Shown in pieces: positions 18,639-26,578 of a stretch of DNA of 64,000 nt. Source of the stretch: a bacterium (lineage in GTDB: Bacteria > Krumholzibacteriota > Krumholzibacteriia > LZORAL124-64-63). The notes under the pieces are model-generated. The model searched no databases. It had not been told where the DNA came from and worked only from the letters and a program-made list of their open reading frames with translations. The stretch is from assembly GCA_016719645.1 (NCBI GenBank), contig JADJYS010000004.1:186001-250000 (forward strand), read 5' to 3'. Numbering within the stretch: position 1 is the first letter of the stretch; every line of letters begins with the position of its first letter. The translations under genes were made by a program, and so were the position numbers.

Positions 18639-18676
18639 GGCGCGGCGGATGGCCACCTTCGGCCTTCCGCCGCGCC
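18639..18676 (+). terminator. GC-rich hairpin after the C25-like gene
   Basis: Perfect 11-bp inverted repeat GGCGCGGCGGA / TCCGCCGCGCC around a 16-nt loop that can pair further (GGCC/GGCC). It lies 46 nt after the stop at 18592 and upstream of the lipoprotein gene. No T-run follows, so termination is uncertain. Confidence 0.45.
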
Positions 18677-18740
18677 CTCGCGAAGCGCGCCGGCGCGGGA
18701 CCCCCGTCCGGGCTGCTCGCCAGCCGGCAAAGGAGTGCAG

Positions 18741-19322
18741 ATGAGGTTGCTGATCGCGGCCGCGCTGGCGGCCCTGGCCCTGCTCGCCGGTTGCTCCCAG
18801 GACGAGGTGCGCGCCGTCCGCGCGGCGGCCGCCGCCGCGGACACCGGCGCCGCGCTGGCCGACGGCGCCTTCCAGGGCGAGCTCGTCTTCTGCCGGCGGA
18901 TCGGGACCAAGAGCGGCAAGCGCCTCGACGTCGGCGACCGCTTCGCCGCCAGCGACGAGGAGCGCGACCGCAACATCCACGCCTTCGCCGACCTGCGCAA
19001 CCTCCCGCCCGGCGTCCACCAGGTCCACGTCGTCTGGCTGAAGCCCGGCGGCGAGGAGCTCTTCCGCAAGTACGCCGAGGTGGCCGTGGCGCCCGCCGAT
19101 TCCGGCCGCTGGCGCACCCAGATCGTGTGGAAGGACGGCAACAACCTGCACTTCGCCGAGCCGGAGGAGGCCGTCGTCGGCCCCGCCCCCGACGTGACCG
19201 TCGCCTCCCGCCTGAACGTGGCGCCCGACCGCAAGCGCGAGCCCGGCGACTACGCGGTCAAGGTGTACTGGAACCGTGAGTTGCTGCTGGAGAGGACCTT
19301 CCGGTACGAAACGGGAATTTGA
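18741..19322 (+). CDS. Small lipoprotein of unknown function
   Basis: 193 residues with a clear lipoprotein signal, LLIAAALAALALLAGCSQDE (lipobox LAGC, Cys18). The mature part carries beta-strand-like sequence (LPPGVHQVHVVWLKPGGEELF, DYAVKVYWNRELLLERTFRYE), resembling domains that bind or scaffold at the periplasmic face, but no family is recognised. ATG at 18741 with AAGGAG at 5 nt is preferred over a GTG at 18735 that overlaps that ribosome site. It is followed by a strong promoter for the next gene, so it ends the first transcription unit on this strand. Confidence 0.7.
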   Translation: MRLLIAAALAALALLAGCSQDEVRAVRAAAAAADTGAALADGAFQGELVFCRRIGTKSGKRLDVGDRFAASDEERDRNIHAFADLRNLPPGVHQVHVVWLKPGGEELFRKYAEVAVAPADSGRWRTQIVWKDGNNLHFAEPEEAVVGPAPDVTVASRLNVAPDRKREPGDYAVKVYWNRELLLERTFRYETGI

Positions 19323-19344
19323 TGCCCCGGGGACGGATTTGAGC

Positions 19345-19373
19345 TTTACACAGCACCCCGCCCGGGGTATGAT
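19345..19373 (+). promoter_or_regulatory. Sigma-70-type promoter for the LTD protein gene
   Basis: TTTACA (19345-19350), 17-nt spacer, TATGAT (19368-19373). Each hexamer differs from consensus by one base and the spacing is ideal. It sits in a 211-nt intergenic gap upstream of the ATG at 19534, giving a leader of ~155 nt. Confidence 0.6.
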
Positions 19374-19533
19374 CCGTCTTCGAGACCGCAGAGAGCGATT
19401 CGGCCGTCCCATGACCAACCGGTCCATATCCAGACGCGGCAGCCTTGCGGCTGGCCGTCCCTCGGCGCAGCGCGGTCTAACCACGCCGGCGCGTTGCCTG
19501 TCATTTCCCACATCCAGCCAAGGCGGTCACCCG

Positions 19534-21627
19534 ATGACTCGAGGTTCGCGGCTCGTTCTGCCCGGTCTGCTCGCCCTGTTCCTGGCGCTCGGCGCGGCGC
19601 TGCCGGCCGCCGCCGGCATGGTCATCAACGAGATCATGTACAACTCCTCGTACGACCCCGACATCGAGTACATCGAGCTGACCAACACCGGCCCGGCGGC
19701 CGTCAACCTCGGCGACTGGTACCTGCTCGATTCCGACCTCGGCCACCCGAAGTGCTACCTCACGGGCACGCTGGGCGTCGGCCAGTACCTGGTGATCGCC
19801 GCCGACGTGACGCTCTTCGCCGCGCAGTTCCCGGGCGTGAGCAACCTCAACGCGCTGGGCTTCGACCCGGCCGGCGCGGGCTTCGGCCTCGGCAACACCA
19901 GCGACACGGTCAACCTCTTCGACGACGACGACCAGCTGGTGGACACCGTCACCTACCAGGACCGCGGCGACTGGCCCACCTCCGCCGACGGGACGGGCCC
20001 CTCGCTCGAGCTGGTCAACCCCTTCCTGGACAACACCCTGCCGTCGAGCTGGGACCCCAGCGCAACCGTCGGCGGCACCCCCGGCGTGCTGAACAGCACC
20101 TACGCGGCCAACGCCGCGCCCATCTGCCGCGACGGGCAGCGCGACGTCGACCTGCCCACCGCCGCGGACGCGGTCACCGTCACCGTCACCGCCCTGGACG
20201 CCGAGGCCCTCGCCGGCGTGGCGCTCTGGGTGAGCACAGGCGCCGCCTACGCCGCGACGGCGATGGCGGACGACGGCCTGCACGGCGACGGCGCCGCCGC
20301 CGACGGCGTCTTCGGCGCGACGATCCCGGCCCAGGCCAACGGCACGCTCGTGAAGTACTACGCCGTGGCCACCGACGCCGTCGGCCAGACCGACGCCTGG
20401 CCGGACACCGCGCCGGCGGACTACCAGGCCTACACGGTCGGCCACGTCCCGCCGCGCCTGGTCGTCAACGAGATCGTGGCCAGCAACGTCGCCGGCCCGG
20501 TCGACGAGATGGGCGAGCACGAGGACTGGATCGAGATCCACAACCCCGGCGCCGCGGCCATCGACCTCGGCGGCATGTACCTGACCGACGATTTCGGCAA
20601 CCCGGACAAGTGGGAGATCCCGGCCGGGCAGACGATCCCCGCCGGCGGCTACCTGCTGTTCTGGGCCGACGAGCAGACCGAGCAGGGACCGCGCCACGCC
20701 GCGGTCAAGCTGTCGGCCGGCGGCGAAGAGATCGCGATCTGCGGCGCCCGGGACCTGGGCAACACCCGGATCCACGGCTTCAAGTTCGGTCCGGTCGCCG
20801 CCGACGTGTCGGTGGGCTACCACCCGCTGAACCTCCGGCCGCTCCCGGCCGGCGTCTTCAACGCGCCCGAGTACCTGGCGACGCCGACACCGGCCGCCAG
20901 CAACGCCGGCGCCGACCTGTACTCGATGGTCTGCATCAACGAGTTCCACACCACCAGCGCCGGCGGCGGCGTCGACGACTGGGTGGAACTGTACAACCGC
21001 GGCGACTCCCCGCTCGACATCGGCGGCTACTACATCTCCGACAACCGCACCGACAACCTGAAGTACCAGATCCCCGCCGGCACGATCCTGGGCGCCGGCC
21101 AGTTCTACAGCGTCGACGAGACGGTTCTGGGCTTCGGCTTCAGCTCGCTGGGCGAGGTCATCGTGCTGACCGCGCCCGACGGCACCAGCGGCCTCGACTT
21201 CTACGACTACACCCTCCAGACACCCGACGTCAGCGAGGGCCGCTACACGGACGGCACCGTGCCGTGGATCCGCTTCACGACGCCGACCCGCGGCGCGGCG
21301 AACACCGCTCCGACGGCCGTCGGCGACGGCGGCGCGGCGCCCGCCGCCCGCACCCTGACCGCCCTGCAGGTGGCGCCGAACCCCTTCAACCCCCGCACGG
21401 AGATCCGCTTCGCGCTGGGGTCGGAGCAGGTCGTGACCGCTGCCGTCTACGACGCGGCCGGGCGGCTGGTGCGGACGCTGCACCGCGGGCCGCTGGCCGC
21501 CGGCCCCGCGGTCCTGGTCTGGGACGGGGACGACGACCGCGGCGCCCGGGCGGCCAGCGGCGTCTACTTCGCCCGCGTTTTCACGGATTCTTCACAGGAA
21601 ATTCGCAAGATGCTTCTGATGAAGTGA
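19534..21627 (+). CDS. Secreted protein with three lamin-tail domains and FlgD-like C-terminus
   Basis: 697 residues. Signal peptide (LVLPGLLALFLALGAALPAAAG), then LTD domain 1 at ~28-150 (MVINEIMYNSSYDPDIEYIELTN), an Ig-like segment (~190-305), LTD 2 (~310-430; VVNEIVASNVAG ... DWIEIHNPG) and LTD 3 (~465-590; INEFHTTSAGGG ... WVELYNRG). The end is a FlgD-like module (APNPFNPRTEIRFAL ... VWDGDDDRGARAASGVYFARV). Bacterial LTD proteins are extracellular and often cell-wall or DNA associated; the precise role is not known. ATG at 19534 chosen because it opens the signal peptide; the in-frame upstream region is leader. The shorter LTD protein follows after a hairpin. Confidence 0.82.
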   Translation: MTRGSRLVLPGLLALFLALGAALPAAAGMVINEIMYNSSYDPDIEYIELTNTGPAAVNLGDWYLLDSDLGHPKCYLTGTLGVGQYLVIAADVTLFAAQFPGVSNLNALGFDPAGAGFGLGNTSDTVNLFDDDDQLVDTVTYQDRGDWPTSADGTGPSLELVNPFLDNTLPSSWDPSATVGGTPGVLNSTYAANAAPICRDGQRDVDLPTAADAVTVTVTALDAEALAGVALWVSTGAAYAATAMADDGLHGDGAAADGVFGATIPAQANGTLVKYYAVATDAVGQTDAWPDTAPADYQAYTVGHVPPRLVVNEIVASNVAGPVDEMGEHEDWIEIHNPGAAAIDLGGMYLTDDFGNPDKWEIPAGQTIPAGGYLLFWADEQTEQGPRHAAVKLSAGGEEIAICGARDLGNTRIHGFKFGPVAADVSVGYHPLNLRPLPAGVFNAPEYLATPTPAASNAGADLYSMVCINEFHTTSAGGGVDDWVELYNRGDSPLDIGGYYISDNRTDNLKYQIPAGTILGAGQFYSVDETVLGFGFSSLGEVIVLTAPDGTSGLDFYDYTLQTPDVSEGRYTDGTVPWIRFTTPTRGAANTAPTAVGDGGAAPAARTLTALQVAPNPFNPRTEIRFALGSEQVVTAAVYDAAGRLVRTLHRGPLAAGPAVLVWDGDDDRGARAASGVYFARVFTDSSQEIRKMLLMK

Positions 21628-21639
21628 CATCGTTGTTCC

Positions 21640-21665
21640 GGGCCGGGTTCGCGGGAACCCGGCCC
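21640..21665 (+). terminator. Hairpin between the two LTD genes
   Basis: Perfect 11-bp stem GGGCCGGGTTC / GAACCCGGCCC with a 4-nt loop, 12 nt after the stop at 21627. Only a weak T-content tail (atcatcg) follows, so it may attenuate rather than fully terminate. Confidence 0.5.
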
Positions 21666-21721
21666 ATCATCGTCCGCCCGCCCGCCGCAGGCGGCCAACC
21701 CGACAGAAGAAGGAGTACAAC

Positions 21722-22324
21722 ATGCGCAAGGCTACCTTCCTGGCCCTCGCCCTGCTGCTCGCCGCCGGCGCGGCGTTCGCGGCCAACGAGCTGATCGTCA
21801 CCGAGATCATGTACAACTCGACCGAAGCCGACGACGTCGAGTGGATCGAGCTGTACAACAACTCGGGCGCCACGCTCGACCTGACCGGCTGGTACGTCCT
21901 GGACGACAACCTGACCCACACCCAGATGGCGCTGTCCGGCACCATGGCCCCCGGCGCCGTCATGCTGCTGGTGGGCACCGAGACCCTGTTCACGGCCAAG
22001 TACCCCGGCGTGACCAACTACTTCCCGGTCTTCTTCCAGCAGGAAGGGGCCACCTGGGCCCTGGGCAACGGCGGCGACGCGGTCAACGTCTTCAACGCCG
22101 CCGCCGAACTGGTCTTCTCGGTCACCTTCGACGACGCCGCCCCCTGGCCGACCGCCCCGGACGGCACCGGCCCGTCGCTGCTGCTGGTGAGCAACAACTA
22201 CGGGGACTTCAACGACGCGTCGAGTTGGACGGTGGGCGTCACCGACGGGACGCCGGGCGTGCTGACGCAGACGGTCGGCAACGAGGACCTGTCCTGGGGC
22301 CTCGTGAAGGGCCTGTACCGCTGA
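21722..22324 (+). CDS. Secreted single lamin-tail-domain protein
   Basis: 200 residues: signal peptide (FLALALLLAAGAAFA) and one LTD domain filling most of the mature chain (IVTEIMYNSTEADDVEWIELYN, LTGWYVLDDNLTH, APWPTAPDGTGPSLLL). It looks like LTD domain 1 of the preceding 697-residue protein with the rest removed, and has no FlgD-like tail, so it is probably released or held by other means. Excellent ribosome site AGAAGGAG at 6 nt before ATG. A strong intrinsic terminator follows at 22351. Confidence 0.8.
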   Translation: MRKATFLALALLLAAGAAFAANELIVTEIMYNSTEADDVEWIELYNNSGATLDLTGWYVLDDNLTHTQMALSGTMAPGAVMLLVGTETLFTAKYPGVTNYFPVFFQQEGATWALGNGGDAVNVFNAAAELVFSVTFDDAAPWPTAPDGTGPSLLLVSNNYGDFNDASSWTVGVTDGTPGVLTQTVGNEDLSWGLVKGLYR

Positions 22325-22350
22325 TCCCGGCACCGGACGGAGATGAAACA

Positions 22351-22378
22351 GGGGGAGCGCCCGCGCGCTCCCCCTTTT
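22351..22378 (+). terminator. Intrinsic terminator
   Basis: 10-bp stem GGGGGAGCGC / GCGCTCCCCC, 4-nt loop and TTTT tail. It lies between the convergent LTD gene (ends 22324) and the SdiA-regulated-type gene (ends 22410). Confidence 0.85.
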
Positions 22379-22409
22379 CCATGTCCGTCACCGCAGCGGC
22401 GCCCGACCC

Positions 22410-23186
22410 TCAGGGCAGCCTGAACTCGTAGAAGGTCTCGGCGCTGTCGCTCACGACGTAGATGTGCCCGTTCCCCGGATCGACCCCCACGCCCTCGGCC
22501 TTCTCCACGTCGATGCCGTAGGTGTGCAGCGGCGTGCCCGACAGGTCGGTGCGGTAGACCTCGGCGCTCTCGTCGCTGACCAGCAGCAGGCCGCCGGCCG
22601 CGGCGTCCCAGGCGACGCCGGACAGGTCGGCCGCGTAGTCGATCTCGCGCGAGGACTGCAGGACGCCCGCGGGCGAGACCGCGGCCAGGACCGGCGGGCC
22701 CTTCTCCTTCACGACGTGGAATCGGCCCGTGACGGGGCTGAAGGTTAGGCCTTCGAGACCGCTGTTGGCGTCCCCCTCGAGCCCCGCCACGGACACACGT
22801 CCCAGTTCGTCGCCGGCATCGTCCAGGTGGACGATCTCCCGCGAGCCCTCCTCCGCCACGTAGAGCGTCCCGTCGGCGGGATCCTGCCAGACCCCCTCGG
22901 GATCGGCGCCCACGTAGGACAGCGTCTGCACGACGACGCCGTCGGAAAGCCGCAGCCGGTAGACCCGGTGGGTCGCGTCGCTGACCGTCCACCAGTGCAC
23001 GCCGTCGCGGTCGAGGCAGAAGTCCGACGGCTCCGCCACCGCGATGGGCACGGCGCGCACCAGCACCAGGTCGCCGTCCGCCGGCGTCGGCGACGCCGAC
23101 TCGTGGTCGCAACCGGACGCGAGCCCGATCGCGGCCGCGAGCAGCGCCGTCGCCGCCGCCGGCCGGATGCGACGCGCCGGCGTCAC
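22410..23186 (-). CDS. SdiA-regulated-type beta-propeller lipoprotein
   Basis: 258 residues. Signal peptide with lipobox LASGC (IGLASGCDHES). The mature part is an NHL/SdiA-regulated-type propeller (PSDFCLDRDGVHWWTVSD, DPADGTLYVAEEGSREIVHL, GLEGLTFSPVTGRFHVVKEKGP, GVAWDAAAGGLLLVSDES). Proteins of this family are often secreted calcium-binding propellers, sometimes encoded beside LTD proteins, as here. Start is GTG at 23186, overlapping the stop of the LTD lipoprotein gene (GTGA). It is last in its operon and faces the terminator at 22351. Confidence 0.8.
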   Translation of the reverse strand: MTPARRIRPAAATALLAAAIGLASGCDHESASPTPADGDLVLVRAVPIAVAEPSDFCLDRDGVHWWTVSDATHRVYRLRLSDGVVVQTLSYVGADPEGVWQDPADGTLYVAEEGSREIVHLDDAGDELGRVSVAGLEGDANSGLEGLTFSPVTGRFHVVKEKGPPVLAAVSPAGVLQSSREIDYAADLSGVAWDAAAGGLLLVSDESAEVYRTDLSGTPLHTYGIDVEKAEGVGVDPGNGHIYVVSDSAETFYEFRLP

Positions 23187-24526
23187 TTGCCCGGCGTCCC
23201 GTTCGAGGCGCCCGGCGTGGGCGTCGTGAACGTCGTCCAGACGTCGCCGCCGTCGGTGGCGCGGCCCTCCGAGACGTCGGCCGTCTGGGGGCCGAAGGTC
23301 CGCGTGTCGATCGGGTCCAGCGCCGCGGTGTAGAGCCCGATGGCCTCGCCGCCGCCGCTGAGCTTGGGCACGATGTGCGTCGCGCCCTCCTCCGGCTCGT
23401 TGTCGGCCCAGAGGATCAGGAAGCCGCCGGCCGGCACCGTGGTGGCCGCGGCGTCGGTGGCCGGGATCAGGTACTTCGTGGGCTGGCCGAGGTCGTCGGT
23501 GACGTACATGCCGCCGAGGTCGACGGCCGTGGCGCCCGCGTTGTAGATCTCGATCCAGTCCTCGAAGTCGCCGAAGGGGTCGGTGTTGCCGGAGTCGTTG
23601 CTGGCCAGGTACTCGTTGATGTACAGCTCCGGCACCGCCCCGCCGCCCGCCACCGTGTAGGTGAGGTTGGTCGCGGGCGCGCCGGCCGGCAGCAGCGTGA
23701 CGTTCTCCTCGTCGTCGACGGCGCGCAGGTAGTAGGTCACCACGGCGCCGGCAGACTGGGCGGGGATGTAGCCTCCCCAGGCGTCCCCCGCCTGGCTCGC
23801 GGCGACGGGCAGCGACATGGCGACCTCGGTGAAGGCGCCGCCGTCGACCGCGTAGAACAGCGCCACCGCTTCGACGGTGCCGTCGTCGGTCACCTCGGCG
23901 GTCACCAGGACGGTCTGTCCCGCCGCCGGCGCCGCGGGATCGAGCACGGGGGTGGCGATGACCGGGTCGGTGTTCTGGCCGCCGCCGTCGTTGCTGGCGC
24001 CCGGGGTCGGCGCGCTGAACAGGGCCCAGACCGGGCCGCCGTCGGTCGTGCGCCCGTAGGAGACGTCCGAGGACTGGGCGCCGTAGGTGAACTCGGCGAC
24101 GGCGTCGCCGTTGGGCTCGTAGATGCCGATGTCCTCGCCGCCGGCGCTCAGGTTGAAGCTGGCGTGCAGCGGGCCCTGGTCGGTCTGGCTGTCGCACCAG
24201 ATCATCAGGAAGCCGCCGGGCTGGATGGTGGTGACCGTCGGGGAGCCGGCCTCGATCGTGAACTTCTGGTGGTCGCCCAGGTTGTCGGTGACGCTGTAGC
24301 CCGCGAGGTCGATCGCGGCGTCGCCGCGGTTGTACAGCTCGATCCAGTCGTCGTACTCGCCGTGCTCGTCCATGCCCTGGGTGGCGTTGCTGGCCATGAA
24401 CTCGTTGACCACCAGGTCGCCGCCGCCGGGGGGCGGCGGGTTGGTGGCCTGGTCCATGTCGCAGCCGCAGGCGACCAGCGCCAGCAGCGCCGTCAGCGCG
24501 ATCGCGGCGCTCTTGAATGCCTTCAT
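23183..24526 (-). CDS. Lipoprotein with two lamin-tail domains
   Basis: 447 residues. Lipoprotein signal ALTALLALVACGCD (lipobox LVAC) followed by a Pro/Gly linker. LTD 1 at ~38-160 (LVVNEFMASNATQGMDEHG, DDWIELYNRGDAAIDL) and LTD 2 at ~300-430 (LYINEYLASNDSGNTD, DWIEIYNAGATAVDLGG); the intervening ~165-290 region is Ig-like (VALFYAVDGGAFTEVAM). Both LTDs match domain 2 of the large LTD protein on the other strand, so the three genes are likely paralogous. ATG at 24526; the following propeller gene overlaps the stop. Function unknown; envelope-anchored. Confidence 0.82.
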   Translation of the reverse strand: MKAFKSAAIALTALLALVACGCDMDQATNPPPPGGGDLVVNEFMASNATQGMDEHGEYDDWIELYNRGDAAIDLAGYSVTDNLGDHQKFTIEAGSPTVTTIQPGGFLMIWCDSQTDQGPLHASFNLSAGGEDIGIYEPNGDAVAEFTYGAQSSDVSYGRTTDGGPVWALFSAPTPGASNDGGGQNTDPVIATPVLDPAAPAAGQTVLVTAEVTDDGTVEAVALFYAVDGGAFTEVAMSLPVAASQAGDAWGGYIPAQSAGAVVTYYLRAVDDEENVTLLPAGAPATNLTYTVAGGGAVPELYINEYLASNDSGNTDPFGDFEDWIEIYNAGATAVDLGGMYVTDDLGQPTKYLIPATDAAATTVPAGGFLILWADNEPEEGATHIVPKLSGGGEAIGLYTAALDPIDTRTFGPQTADVSEGRATDGGDVWTTFTTPTPGASNGTPGK

Positions 24527-24560
24527 GTCGTCCTCCTGTTTCGTTTCCGCCCCGGGCGGC

Positions 24561-25784
24561 CTAGAACATGATCAGCACGCGGCACTGGTAGAACCGGAAG
24601 TCGTCGTTCCCGACCAGGGCGCCCTTGGCGTTCGCGTCGGCGTCGTTGTCGACCAGGACCAGGCTGTTGTAGAAGCGGACGTTCGCGTTGGCGTGCCAGT
24701 TGACGCCCAGCGTGAGGGCGGTCGACTCGCCGCCGTGGACGTCGGCGTCGCTCATGTCGACGGCGCTGTAGCGGACCAGGGCCTCCACGGCGCCGCGGCG
24801 GCCCCGCGGGACGAGGCGCCCGAACTCGGCGTCCTTCCACTCGTAGGGGTGGGTGTCGTCGGTCAGGAAGTACGAGGCGCTGGCGTACCAGCCGCCGAAG
24901 TCCAGGTCGTCCAGCGCGCCGGCGCGGTCCACGTTCACGTCGATGACCTCGGCCTGCAGCCGCAGGCGCTGGTCCACGAACGCGGCCTCGCCGCCCAGCA
25001 GGTCGTAGCCGTCGACGCTGCTGATGTTGTCCGTGTCGACGTACTTGTAGTTGTTGACGTGGTACTCGTTGCGCGTGCGGAAGCGCAGGCTGCCGGAGTC
25101 GAACTGCGGCTGGCGGCGCGAGGCGGCGACGCCCAGGTGCAGCACCGTGTCCTCGTCGCGCAGGAAGTTGGCGTTGATCCGGCCGGTGACGTTCCAGGCC
25201 ATGTCGTCGGCCTCGGTCTCGTACTCGGTCACGTCCGGACCGAACACGCCCATCGCGACGCGGTAGCAGGGGGCGAAGCGGGCGACCTCGATCCCCATCT
25301 TGCGGCCGGGCACGAAGCCGTCGGTGGCCTGGCTGCGCTCCTGGAACTGGATGTTGCGGCTGGAGGTGTTCTCCTCCAGGCCGAAGGGCTCGCGGAAGTT
25401 GCCGACCCGCACGTAGCCCTGGCGGTCGAAGAGGTTGTCGTAGCGCAGGTAGGTGTCCTTCATGGCGACGATCTCCTCGGCGAAGTCGACGTCCCACTCC
25501 GCGTACCAGTCGCCCCAGAGGATGGCCTTGAACGACAGGCGCGCCCGGCGCAGCTGGACGCCGTCGCCCAGGGGGTTCTTGTCCTCGATGAAGAAGGCGC
25601 CGTCCAGGTTGATCCGGCCGTCCAGCCACCACTTGAACTGGCCGTCGTCGGACCCGAAGACCAGGTACCCGTCCTCGCTCGACGCGTGCAGGGGCGTCGA
25701 GGCGGCGCCGGCCGTGCCGGCCGAGATCGCGGCCAGCAGCAGCGCCGTCGCGACCCACAGCAGTTGATACCCTCGTGGCTTCAT
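24561..25784 (-). CDS. OprO/OprP-type (phosphate-selective) porin
   Basis: 407 residues: signal peptide (VATALLLAAISAGTAGA) and a barrel of the phosphate-selective porin O/P type (FKWWLDGRINLDGAFF, GVQLRRARLSFKAILWGDWYAEWDVDFA, YDNLFDRQGYVRVGNFREPFGLE, MGIEVARFAP), ending with strand FRFYQCRVLIMF whose terminal Phe suits BAM recognition. Family members form anion-selective channels. ATG at 25784 has AAGGAGG at 7 nt and overlaps the upstream stop (ATGA). Being coupled to an SLC13/DASS transporter suggests matching outer- and inner-membrane anion uptake; phosphate as substrate is inference. Confidence 0.85.
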   Translation of the reverse strand: MKPRGYQLLWVATALLLAAISAGTAGAASTPLHASSEDGYLVFGSDDGQFKWWLDGRINLDGAFFIEDKNPLGDGVQLRRARLSFKAILWGDWYAEWDVDFAEEIVAMKDTYLRYDNLFDRQGYVRVGNFREPFGLEENTSSRNIQFQERSQATDGFVPGRKMGIEVARFAPCYRVAMGVFGPDVTEYETEADDMAWNVTGRINANFLRDEDTVLHLGVAASRRQPQFDSGSLRFRTRNEYHVNNYKYVDTDNISSVDGYDLLGGEAAFVDQRLRLQAEVIDVNVDRAGALDDLDFGGWYASASYFLTDDTHPYEWKDAEFGRLVPRGRRGAVEALVRYSAVDMSDADVHGGESTALTLGVNWHANANVRFYNSLVLVDNDADANAKGALVGNDDFRFYQCRVLIMF

Positions 25785-26578
25785 GCTCGATCCTCCTTGT
25801 GCGGTGACTTGGCGCTCCCGGGCGGCGCCGGCTTCGTCAGGTTGCGGAAGAAGACGAGGTACGCCGCGGCCAGCAGCAGCCCGGCGACGAGCGGCACGGC
25901 GCCGCGGCGCGACCGCTCGGCCGCCAGGCCCAGGCGCGCGCGGCCGCCCGGACGCAGGGGGGCGGCCGTCAGGGCCGCCGTGTCGCGGCCGTCCCGCTGC
26001 CCGACGGCGTAGGGGGGCTCGGGCGAGTCCTGCGGCTTGAACGACGGCTCGGTGCCGGTGACGCGCTTGATGCGGTACTCGGGCGGGAGCGTCAGGACCA
26101 GGCGGAAGACGCCGATCGCCAGCCCGGAATCGTTCACGAAGGTGCGCGTCAGGTCGTAGGCCCCGAAGGGTCCCCGCGCCTGCGGCCAGTCCACGCAGCG
26201 CGCGAGCCGGCACCGCACCGTCACGGTGTCGCCGGCCGCCGCGGCGTCGCCCGTGCGCAGGGCCAGCAGGCGCCGCCCGGCCGCGACGCGCACCGCCGTC
26301 GGGGCGCCCCCGGCGTCCGCCGGGAAGGCGGCGTCGCCCCGCACGACGACGAAGCCGTCCGCCCCCGCGTGGCCGAACGGCAGCAGCAGGTCGGCCGCTC
26401 CCGCCGCGCCCAGCACGGCCGTCACCACGAGCGTGGCGGACCCGTCGGCCTCGATCAGGTACCGGTGCTCGAGACCGGCCAGGGTGTCGGCGGCCGCCGG
26501 GCCGGTTTCGCCCGATGCCGCTCCGGGCGACGCCAGGCACAGCCCGGCCAGCAGCGCGATCACCGGCGGCCTCACCAT
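25781..26578 (-). CDS. Exported single-pass membrane protein of unknown function between porin and DASS transporter
   Basis: 265 residues: signal peptide (VIALLAGLCLASPGAASG), a beta-rich extracytoplasmic domain (EHRYLIEADGSATLVVTAVL, FGAYDLTRTFVNDSGLAIG, LTLPPEYRIKRVTGTEP) and a C-terminal membrane segment at ~228-245 (AVPLVAGLLLAAAYLVFFRN). No family recognised. It overlaps the transporter gene by 7 nt and the porin gene by ATGA, so all three should be made together; it may be a periplasmic accessory between porin and transporter, but that is positional inference only. Confidence 0.65.
   Translation of the reverse strand: MVRPPVIALLAGLCLASPGAASGETGPAAADTLAGLEHRYLIEADGSATLVVTAVLGAAGAADLLLPFGHAGADGFVVVRGDAAFPADAGGAPTAVRVAAGRRLLALRTGDAAAAGDTVTVRCRLARCVDWPQARGPFGAYDLTRTFVNDSGLAIGVFRLVLTLPPEYRIKRVTGTEPSFKPQDSPEPPYAVGQRDGRDTAALTAAPLRPGGRARLGLAAERSRRGAVPLVAGLLLAAAYLVFFRNLTKPAPPGSAKSPHKEDRA

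Noticed and set aside
18630..18658. Promoter with TTGACA at 18630
   Set aside because: No -10-like hexamer lies 16-18 nt downstream; the region is the GC-rich hairpin.
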